The notes beneath the pieces are model-generated. The model did no database searches and was not told the DNA's origin. It saw only the letters and a program-made list of their open reading frames with translations. This document shows positions 13,324-20,507 of a DNA stretch of 64,000 bases, piece by piece (position 1 is the stretch's first letter; each line of letters opens with the position of its first letter). A program made the translations under genes and the position numbers. Source of the stretch: an uncultured Phycicoccus sp. (GTDB lineage Bacteria; Actinomycetota; Actinomycetes; Actinomycetales; Dermatophilaceae); NCBI RefSeq assembly GCF_947495705.1, contig NZ_CANLZR010000004.1:248001-312000 (forward strand), given 5' to 3'.

Positions 13324-13529
13324 GCGAGCAAATCATCGTCCGGATTCGCCCCGACGGGACTATTCAGGCCGAGACCAAAGGCATCAAAGGACCCAAGTGC
13401 CTCGCTAGCCTTGACCTCCTCGAGCAGTTACTCGACGCGGAAGTCGAGTCGAGCGCCTTCACAGACGAATACACGCAAACCGAAGCAGCGAGCAAGAATG
13501 AGATCGACGATGAACTATCCCAACGCTAG
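13320..13529 (+). CDS. DUF2997 family small protein
   Basis: The 69-aa protein has the DUF2997 pattern: an N-terminal strand (QIIVRIRPDGTIQAETKG), the IKGPKCL motif and a short helix (LDLLEQLLDAEVESS), followed by an acidic tail. It overlaps DUF1257 by 4 bp at its start, and its 3' end overlaps the start of the HhH membrane protein. DUF2997 almost always accompanies DUF1257, so it is likely a partner subunit or a small substrate or adaptor. The single Cys in GPKCL is the conserved one. Function is unknown. Confidence 0.8.
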   Translation: MSEQIIVRIRPDGTIQAETKGIKGPKCLASLDLLEQLLDAEVESSAFTDEYTQTEAASKNEIDDELSQR

Positions 13530-14403
13530 TCCGAGCCCAGCGAACCCGCTGGCAGACAAGAGCTGGCGCTTGCGCCACAGCGCCTGGCTTCTTGCCCCCA
13601 TCCTAGGTTGCGGAATGCTCTCTTTCGTTGGCTTCGTCTATGTCGCCATCCGCGTCCAGACCAAGAAGTTCTGGATTGCTGCCACCGTCGGCTGCGTGGG
13701 CTCTGCAGCCGTGTGGATCATCATGGCGCTGGCTGGTGACCTTCAGGAGTCCAGTCAGGCAGCTGGCACGGCCGACGGCACGAGCACGACGAGCGATCTC
13801 GGTGCGGGTGTGGCTGTGGCGGTCTGGGCCGGACTCCTGGTGTACGCGGTGGTGCTGAACCGCGACTACCTGCGCTGGCGGGCCGGCCGGTCCGAGTCAA
13901 ACGCCTGGTACAACCAGCCGGTGGGGAACGCTGCCGGCACGAACGTGGCGTACGTCGCACCGCCGTCGCAGGCACCAGATTTCCTTGGGATCGACCAGAA
14001 CGACTACTTCGCGACACCGGCCCAGCCAAAGGCCCAGCCTCCGTCGGCACCAAAGCCGCCCGCGCCGTGGCGGCCAGCAACACCCGTCCCGCCGGTCGCT
14101 CAGGCTCCTACCGCAGGCCCTGCTGGTCCCGTCGATGTGAACACCGCAACTGCGGCGACGCTGGCATCGAGCCTGGGAATCGATCCTTCCCTTGCCGCTC
14201 GGGTTGTGGCCATCAGGGATAGTCGCGGCGGGTACGCGACGCTGGACGAGTTGGTCACGACCGCTGGACTTCAACCACATGAGCTCCTCAAGTTCAGCGG
14301 CAGGGTCACGTTGGGACAGGCCGAGCGCTCCACATCCCCCCAGACCTCGACGCCGCCGACGCCGAACAAGGACCGTCCCGGTGGGCGAATCATTGATATC
14401 TGA
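13510..14403 (+). CDS. island membrane protein B with HhH domain and GGRIIDI tail
   Basis: The 297-aa protein is a paralogue of the 10354 product. It has about three membrane segments (SAWLLAPILGCGMLSFVGFV, residues about 58-75, and AVAVWAGLLVYAVVLN), then NRDYLRWRA and a long Pro/Ala-rich linker. It adds a ComEA-like helix-hairpin-helix domain (VDVNTATAATLASSLGI, later YATLDELV) near residues 198-260 and ends PGGRIIDI. HhH domains of this kind usually bind DNA or mediate protein contacts. The ATG at 13510 overlaps the DUF2997 3' end. Its frame ends at 14403, with the radical-SAM gene starting a few bases on. The role in the operon is unknown. A membrane platform for the ATPase is a plausible inference. 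Confidence 0.75.
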   Translation: MNYPNASPSPANPLADKSWRLRHSAWLLAPILGCGMLSFVGFVYVAIRVQTKKFWIAATVGCVGSAAVWIIMALAGDLQESSQAAGTADGTSTTSDLGAGVAVAVWAGLLVYAVVLNRDYLRWRAGRSESNAWYNQPVGNAAGTNVAYVAPPSQAPDFLGIDQNDYFATPAQPKAQPPSAPKPPAPWRPATPVPPVAQAPTAGPAGPVDVNTATAATLASSLGIDPSLAARVVAIRDSRGGYATLDELVTTAGLQPHELLKFSGRVTLGQAERSTSPQTSTPPTPNKDRPGGRIIDI

Positions 14404-14407
14404 CGTC

Positions 14408-15028
14408 GTGATCCGAGTCGCAGATGTCGTCCCCACGACAACTGCCGAAGGCCCCGGGCGGCGCTATGCAATCTGGGTCCAAGGCTGCACGATCCGCTGT
14501 GATGGCTGCTTCAACCCGCACATGTGGTCCAAGACCGGCGGCGCCCTTAGATCCGTGGGTGAGCTGTTGGCACGGATCGAGGCGGTCGATGTCGAAGGGA
14601 TTACCCTGCTCGGCGGCGAGCCATTCGAACAAGGGCATGCGCTGAGTGTTCTGGGCGAGGCAGTTCAACGGCGAGGACTCTCGGTCATGACGTTCACCGG
14701 ATACGACTACGACCACCTAACTGGTAGAGATGCACCCGACGAAGCCCAGGCACTGCTCGGCGCTACCGACCTGCTGGTGACCGGGCCCTACGTCGCGGAA
14801 AGCCCGGACTTGGTTCGCCCATGGGTGGGGTCGACCAACCAGGAGTTCCACTTCCTCACCGAGCGCTACGGCCATCTCCAGGAGCATCTCGTCGACCTGC
14901 GAGACCGCGTTGAAGTCCGGGTTGCGCCCGATGGCGCAGTGGCAGTGAACGGCTGGGCAGGTGTCGCTCAGCTCGACGATCTCCTGGAAGACCTGGGCCG
15001 ACCAGTCGGTCGGGGGCGAGTTCGGTAG
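14408..15028 (+). CDS. radical SAM / 4Fe-4S single-cluster protein (activase-like)
   Basis: The 206-aa protein from the GTG at 14408 (a TTG at 14393 is an alternative overlapping the upstream stop) resembles NrdG-type activating enzymes. IWVQGCTIRCDGCFNPHMW carries the CxxxCxxC cluster motif (Cys27, Cys31, Cys34), followed by LLGGEPFEQG, TGYDY and LVTGPYV. Such short radical-SAM proteins generate a glycyl radical or modify a partner. No anaerobic ribonucleotide reductase or other glycyl-radical enzyme is encoded in the window. Its coupling to the Ycf46/DUF1257/DUF2997 genes therefore suggests its target lies within this operon. That is inference. Confidence 0.85.
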   Translation: MIRVADVVPTTTAEGPGRRYAIWVQGCTIRCDGCFNPHMWSKTGGALRSVGELLARIEAVDVEGITLLGGEPFEQGHALSVLGEAVQRRGLSVMTFTGYDYDHLTGRDAPDEAQALLGATDLLVTGPYVAESPDLVRPWVGSTNQEFHFLTERYGHLQEHLVDLRDRVEVRVAPDGAVAVNGWAGVAQLDDLLEDLGRPVGRGRVR

Positions 15029-15644
15029 TCTTCCATCAGGCAACGCGGCGGGTGAGTTGACCAGTACCTCAGGACTTTGCCGGTGATAACCGGGCGACTG
15101 TCGACCCACTCAGCCACCGCGAGCTCGACGATGTGCACAAGCGCCACGCCTAGGACCTACTGCGGGGGTCACCAATTGGCAGACCTGCTTCCGATCTTCA
15201 TTCTGGATCGTCATGGAGTGAATATTGAACCGGGCGTTCTAGATAGGAGTCTCCGCCCGGCTGCCGGTGCCGCCAAGTTGGAGGCGTGGGCGGTGCTCAA
15301 GCGCCTCTGCCGATGGGAACAAGAGGTCGGCCGGCCGCTTCTAAGTGAGCGCGCTCGCGCCGCCCGGGGACCAGATTGAGGCGAGCCCTGGAGATCGCCC
15401 GGGACACCGTGTGGACCCTTCTTCCGTGGGGATTCCGGCTAGGTAGGGATCGAAGTGGGCACCCACCCGGGTGAGCGCGCGGACTTCACCGGGCGAGCGG
15501 AGAGCGGGGCCCCGAGCCCCGAGCCCCGACTCCAGGTCGGTCGGTCGGTGAGCATCCCAGAATATTCAGGCAGAAAGGTCGGGACAGGGACGTCTTGTCG
15601 CTGCCCTTCGGGAGAGCAACCGCAGCTCGAGCGGAGCGGCCGGT
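15029..15644. other. long non-coding spacer with possible gene remnants
   Basis: This 616-bp stretch separates the radical-SAM gene from the convergent defence-type operon. One frame around 15070-15145 reads FAGDNRATVDPLSHRELDD before a stop. Another (15180-15379) reads KLEAWAVLKRLCRWEQEVG near its end. Both look protein-like but have no start, no recognisable family and in-frame stops. I call them possible decayed genes only. Confidence 0.3.
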
Positions 15645-16514
15645 CTACGACCGAGGTTCGGGTGATTCACATCGGTTGCTTGTGAACCGATCCAATTGCT
15701 GTGCAAGCGAATCCCGCGCCTCGTTGGTCACGGAAGGAAGCCCCTCGGTGTAACGGCGGCTGACTACCTTGGCGTCGAGAGGGCGCCCTGCCGAGATGTC
15801 ATCGAGCGCACGTCTTACCGTGGCGAGCCGGCTTCTTCGCGTGGCGAAGAACCGTTCGCTGGTCACGAACCAGTTGAGGAGTTCGGTGTCCACAGGCATG
15901 GGCAGGGAGGCCGGCTCCGGCAGCAGCGCCCATGCCGCCTCGACGATCGGTTCCAGGTCGGGGTTGACGGGGGCTGATCGGTATACCTGCCACGAGACGC
16001 TCTGGAGAGTGCGTTGTACCAGCCCACCCTCACGATCCGTGAGCTTGGCAACTTGACCTGGCAGCCACACCAGGTTCGGTACGAACGAGTTCAGTAGTGG
16101 GCGGCGGCTGGCCAGTGCCCCAGCATCCGTACACGTGCGCCACACGTGGGCCGCGACGAACTCGGTGGCCATCCTTCGACCATTGAGGTGCGGCTGGCGA
16201 GACGCCCGGATGGCCAGCGAACGCGGGAGTGCCTTGACCAGCGAGTTGTCGTCGCGGAAGTACCCCTGTGGGTTGGGCGCACCCCACTGATCCGGTCGGC
16301 CAGCCCCTGCCCGGCAAGTTGGATCTCGAACCACCCAGGGCAGGAGAACGGGGAACTGGGCGTAGGCGTCAAGCGGCAACCACACGCCCATTGAGACCAG
16401 CATGAGCTGGGGGACGTGACCATAGGCCGCGTCATCGTCGGCGAAGAGGTCTAGGAGGAATCGGTAGAGAAGGTCGTCGCCGTGGACAACCTTGGGATTC
16501 GGCGGCAACGTCAT
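15645..16514 (-). CDS. uncharacterised protein of the Z1/DUF262 operon
   Basis: The product is 289 aa from ATG 16514; in-frame GTG starts at 16580 and 16589 would lengthen it to at most 314 aa. I do not recognise a family. Visible features are DDLLYRFLLDLFADDD, a segment with LNSFVPNLVWLPGQVAKLTD, a Trp-rich centre, and Arg-rich C-terminal helices around SERFFATRRSRLATVRRAL. No membrane segments or nuclease motifs are evident. It is the last gene of a six-gene minus-strand operon and starts about 110 bp after the DUF4420 nuclease gene. Operon position suggests an accessory or specificity role in the same defence system. Confidence 0.6.
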   Translation of the reverse strand: MTLPPNPKVVHGDDLLYRFLLDLFADDDAAYGHVPQLMLVSMGVWLPLDAYAQFPVLLPWVVRDPTCRAGAGRPDQWGAPNPQGYFRDDNSLVKALPRSLAIRASRQPHLNGRRMATEFVAAHVWRTCTDAGALASRRPLLNSFVPNLVWLPGQVAKLTDREGGLVQRTLQSVSWQVYRSAPVNPDLEPIVEAAWALLPEPASLPMPVDTELLNWFVTSERFFATRRSRLATVRRALDDISAGRPLDAKVVSRRYTEGLPSVTNEARDSLAQQLDRFTSNRCESPEPRS

Positions 16515-16623
16515 CTCCGATCCGTCGGGTATGCCTCGAAAGGTAGTGCAGTTGAAGGGAATCCGCGCTGCGCCGTGCACTCCCCTCACATGCGTAGGCG
16601 CCCGACAACGCAGTGGCCCCGGC

Positions 16624-17694
16624 CTAGTTGCTGATGGCCAGCACGTGAGCGGCTGCCTCGGCGAGGCCGGTGGTGGGGTTCAGTGAGCCGTTCACCTGCA
16701 GGGGCAGACGGATTCGGTAGCTCACGGACTCCGGGACCAAGTCCATGCCTGCCAGGACGTCGCTGCGTGGGAGGCGGATTCGGGAGTCGGTCATGTCGTA
16801 CAGCCGCGCGAACGACGTCGTAAACGGCCGTCTGAACTCAGGCGCGATCTCCGGAGAGTCATGCTCGTATCCACGCCCGGCCGATCCCGCATAGCCACTG
16901 ATCCGGCCGAGGAACTCCGCTCGGTCTCCGGCACTCAGAGTGCTGATCAAGTTCGACACGATCTTGTGCAGTGTGAACCCCATCGGTTGATCGTTGGGTA
17001 GCCAGACCAACCCGACACTCAGCAGGAAGAGACCGGTCTCCTGCACTCCCCCCACGGGATTTCCGAGCTCGACCTGGTGGGGGGCCTGAATGTGATGTAC
17101 CGATGCGGCCTTCGTGGTGGTCTTGACTTCCACACCTATCGAGCCGAGCTGGAGGTCCCTACTCGACCGCCGGTGTCCGGCCCACGACTGCATAAGTGTC
17201 CGAGGTGCGGCTTCAGGATCCGCGCGAGTCAGGGCATCTAAGAAGAGCAGCTCACCGCACAGACCTAGGAGTGCATCAGCGTCAACCGACGCACCGGTGA
17301 GTGCGAGGTCGATGATCTCCTCGCTCCTACTGAAGGCACCCGGCACGCTGTCATCAACGTTGTTCAGTTGCAGTTCCGCGCAGATGAACGCGGCCACGCG
17401 ATCGAAGTGTGGCTCGTTCGGCAACAGCAGCCGATTGGCGCTCAGGCCCTCGCCATCAACCGTGGCCCACTCGTGGTGCTCAAGATGCTTCGCGACGCCC
17501 GGCCGTGAGGCTTGGAGGGGTTCACCCACCAGGAACACTTCTATGGCCCCACTTGAGGACCGGGCGAACCCGAGGGCGCGGCTGGCAGAAGTCCATTCCA
17601 CATCCCGGGAATCCGCAGCTGATGCGGGAACGCTTGCGGCAACTCGCTCCCGGAGTTCCTCGTAGATCGCGTCTCTTGAGTGCCCGTTAGTCAC
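16624..17694 (-). CDS. DUF4420 PD-(D/E)XK nuclease-like protein
   Basis: The 356-aa protein has the DUF4420 pattern: GLCGELLFL near residues 144-152, then W-x-G-H followed by RSSRDLQLGSIGVEVKTT. This supplies Asp180, Glu189 and Lys191 as a D-x8-E-x-K catalytic triad of the PD-(D/E)XK fold. Family members occur as restriction endonuclease subunits in operons with Z1 helicases. The GTG start overlaps the Z1 stop (GTGA), so translation is coupled. This is the best candidate for the DNA-cutting component of the operon. Confidence 0.85.
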   Translation of the reverse strand: MTNGHSRDAIYEELRERVAASVPASAADSRDVEWTSASRALGFARSSSGAIEVFLVGEPLQASRPGVAKHLEHHEWATVDGEGLSANRLLLPNEPHFDRVAAFICAELQLNNVDDSVPGAFSRSEEIIDLALTGASVDADALLGLCGELLFLDALTRADPEAAPRTLMQSWAGHRRSSRDLQLGSIGVEVKTTTKAASVHHIQAPHQVELGNPVGGVQETGLFLLSVGLVWLPNDQPMGFTLHKIVSNLISTLSAGDRAEFLGRISGYAGSAGRGYEHDSPEIAPEFRRPFTTSFARLYDMTDSRIRLPRSDVLAGMDLVPESVSYRIRLPLQVNGSLNPTTGLAEAAAHVLAISN

Positions 17695-20507
17695 GGTAGG
17701 TCCTCTGTGGGGACGGCGGAGACTTGGTCTGGGCCGCCGAGGGGTAAGGACAGTCCGACTGCCAACGAGAACGACTTATTCTTGTGAGCGATCGGGTGGA
17801 AGAGCACGAGCCCAGGCTCGCCTGGGGGACGTGCCGAGCCCCAGGATCCCCGTACCGGCACGGGTTCGCCTCGGGCGAAGTAGTCGATGTACTCGTCGCC
17901 GGGATACCGCTCAGACGCCTCAGCGTCCGATACATGCGTGCCTGCCGACCCCCGAGAGCCCCAGGTGTCGCGGAGGGCACCGGTGGCGGTGACCTCCCGC
18001 TCCATTGTCCTCACTGGGTGGCCAAGGTTCGCCAGTGGGCCGCTGGCGACGTGCGGGCCCCGGCCAAAGCGGAGCGCGACCCGGAAGTGGGGTCGAGCGG
18101 CCGCCCTCTGCTGGAGATCCACAAGGCTCCAGGGACCGAATGGCGGGTCTGTCGTCACGAGCCCTGGGGCGCGCCTGGACAGCGCGGCCGACCAGGCGCG
18201 CAGGTACGCGGCTATCGCGTATGGGGAATTGCTGCCAAGGTCGATCCCATCGGGCACAAACGGGGCCCGGTAGAGCGGGTACTCGGAGTCTTGTGCGGTC
18301 AGCCCAAGATGGTTGGCGAGCGACTGCCAGCGCTTTGAGTCACGTCCGGAGGTTCCGGGCCCGTGGTCTCGGTAGGTGAGGCTGTCTAGGAGCTCCGCGG
18401 TCCCAAGGAGATCTAGGTCCTCGCGCAGGATGAGCCCAAGGTCGCGGCCATCCTTCGCCGACACCACGTCGTATCCCCGCAGTAGAAGGTCAGCGACGAC
18501 CTCAGCGTTGTTGGAGTCGGACTCGGGAGTGTTCATGTGCCGAATGAACGGGGTCGCCTCCGGCCAGATGGCCACAGGGGTGACGTTGGCGATCTTGCCG
18601 GTTGCAGCGAAGTTGTAGCCTTGCAGGACACTCACGGCCTTGGAAGGCCCACCTGGCTGGTTCATGGCGGCCATGATGTCTCTCCGCAATGCCTCGTCGG
18701 CCTCGTGGTAGGCACTGAACAGCTCCAGCTGCCCGGGCGTGAGGAAGACCCTGCAGAGCTCGATGAAGCTGCCTCGATAGCCGAACCAACGTTGCATCTG
18801 CATCTGGGTGTCCGCGAGCGGCGTATCGCTGTGTCGGGTGAACAGCGTGGCTGTAAGACCTTCGAGCGTGAGCCCCCGGGCCATCACGTTTCCAGAGACG
18901 AAGATCGTCGAGTGGTTGGGAGGCGGCCCCCAGCTACCTCCGACCAGGCTCGGCTCGAAATCCGGTCTGTCGTCCGCGGTCTCGTCGCTGTTTATGACCG
19001 CCAACTGGGTGCCGGGCACCACCTCTTGAAGGAGGAGCCGGCGGATCTCGTCCCAGTCGTCGATTCCCGGAACACGGGCCTCGTCAGGGAGGGAGAGTGC
19101 CGTGTAGCAGCGGTGTGCAGCGTCTGCGAACTCCCGCATCCAGCCCTGCCACTTCTCAGGCTCATCATCGATCTGAGCCTGAATGCCCTCCACTGACAGC
19201 TCGCGTTGACCCGCGTCGATACGGGCGCGCGCTTCCCGGCGGTCCGATCCGTCCGACCACGCGAGAACCTGTGCGGCGACGTCGAAGTGGTCGTCCTTGG
19301 CCGAGGAGGGGTGGATCAGCATCGACCCCGGTGCCGCGAAGGAGGACAGTGCTTCAGCCTGGGTACCGAAACGATGCTCTCGTGCCGAGTAGGGACCGAT
19401 TCGCTCAGGGGCGCGCCAGAGGCGCACGGCGGAGCCGACGAGGAAGGCCCGTAGCGCGTTCCCAAACACCTCCTCCGGCGGGTCCTCGGTGCGGCATAGG
19501 GGCACCGAACTGAGGGATCGGTAGAACATGTCGCCGCCCGTGTACCAGGACCTGAGCCCGGCGGCGTCGGTGTACGACGGCGACCGTGGCACTATCTCTC
19601 CGCGGGGTCCGGGGGTGCGCAGACTGATTGCGAAGTCACGTGGCGCTAGGGGGTTCGAGGCGTCTTGAAGGAAGTTGGCCTGCGGGGTGGCGGTATAGGC
19701 GATGTACGTGGCGTAGAGGTTCGCCTGGCTGGTTTCGCCGGGGGAAGTACGTGCCTCCCAAAGGTCTGCGATCCGTCGGGGAACCTGTTTGGTGTCTGCC
19801 AGGGACACGCCGGTTCGGGCCTCGGTCACAGCGTCCAGGATGGATGAGTCGTCTGCCTCATCGTCAATCACGAGAATGTGGAAAGGGTCCCCCCGTTGTG
19901 CGGCTGCGGGAAAGACGGACTTGCGGAGGGTCGCGGCCATACGCTCCAGGTGGAACACGTTCTTCATGACCACCGCGACGATAGGCAGGCGCCCGGACAC
20001 TGCCTTTCGGCCGAGCGGACCGGTCAGGGCGTAGAGGGTGGCGAGGTCCGGAGCCTGCTGTCCACGGTTCAGGACAGCTCGGTTAGGCACGAACACCCGT
20101 CTGGACCACGGTTGATCGAGGGTATCGAGTTGGGACACCAAGCGCTCGAACGTCTGCTGCCAGAGTGCCGTTCGCGTGCCGGCAAGAACCACGACGGCGT
20201 CGACCTTCGCGTCGAGAGCCTTGGCGATCACGGCGAGCATCGACGCGGTCTTTCCAGACTGAACCGCTCCCATAACCACACCGCTGCGCTCGCGTGAAGC
20301 GGGCCACGAGCCACTGCCAGGCGAGCCCACTCCGAACACGCCCTCGTCGATGATGAACTGCGCATCGTCGTCGATCACCTTGAGGCTCGTGGGTGAGATC
20401 CCGTGAGCCGTCAGTTGTTTGGAGTAGCTGGACCACCAACCAACTGGGCCCTCACCGATCGGCGTAACCAGATGTGTGACGCCGAATGGTGAGCTACTGG
20501 TGCTCAT
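17691..20507 (-). CDS. Z1-domain helicase/ATPase
   Basis: The 938-aa protein belongs to the Z1 family, a superfamily II-like ATPase of restriction-type operons. Motifs are Walker A GAVQSGKTAS (residues 80-89), Walker B ILVIDDEADDSS, the YIAYTATPQANFL motif III segment, and the Z1 signature around NVMARGLTLEGLTATLFTRH, with the QMQRWFGYR arginine motif. The C-terminal region is variable. The ATG at 20507 lies inside the end of the DUF262 gene (14-bp overlap), indicating coupling. The longer in-frame extension to 20585 is not conserved. The expected role is ATP-driven DNA translocation or remodelling for the adjacent nuclease. Confidence 0.9.
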   Translation of the reverse strand: MSTSSSPFGVTHLVTPIGEGPVGWWSSYSKQLTAHGISPTSLKVIDDDAQFIIDEGVFGVGSPGSGSWPASRERSGVVMGAVQSGKTASMLAVIAKALDAKVDAVVVLAGTRTALWQQTFERLVSQLDTLDQPWSRRVFVPNRAVLNRGQQAPDLATLYALTGPLGRKAVSGRLPIVAVVMKNVFHLERMAATLRKSVFPAAAQRGDPFHILVIDDEADDSSILDAVTEARTGVSLADTKQVPRRIADLWEARTSPGETSQANLYATYIAYTATPQANFLQDASNPLAPRDFAISLRTPGPRGEIVPRSPSYTDAAGLRSWYTGGDMFYRSLSSVPLCRTEDPPEEVFGNALRAFLVGSAVRLWRAPERIGPYSAREHRFGTQAEALSSFAAPGSMLIHPSSAKDDHFDVAAQVLAWSDGSDRREARARIDAGQRELSVEGIQAQIDDEPEKWQGWMREFADAAHRCYTALSLPDEARVPGIDDWDEIRRLLLQEVVPGTQLAVINSDETADDRPDFEPSLVGGSWGPPPNHSTIFVSGNVMARGLTLEGLTATLFTRHSDTPLADTQMQMQRWFGYRGSFIELCRVFLTPGQLELFSAYHEADEALRRDIMAAMNQPGGPSKAVSVLQGYNFAATGKIANVTPVAIWPEATPFIRHMNTPESDSNNAEVVADLLLRGYDVVSAKDGRDLGLILREDLDLLGTAELLDSLTYRDHGPGTSGRDSKRWQSLANHLGLTAQDSEYPLYRAPFVPDGIDLGSNSPYAIAAYLRAWSAALSRRAPGLVTTDPPFGPWSLVDLQQRAAARPHFRVALRFGRGPHVASGPLANLGHPVRTMEREVTATGALRDTWGSRGSAGTHVSDAEASERYPGDEYIDYFARGEPVPVRGSWGSARPPGEPGLVLFHPIAHKNKSFSLAVGLSLPLGGPDQVSAVPTEDLP

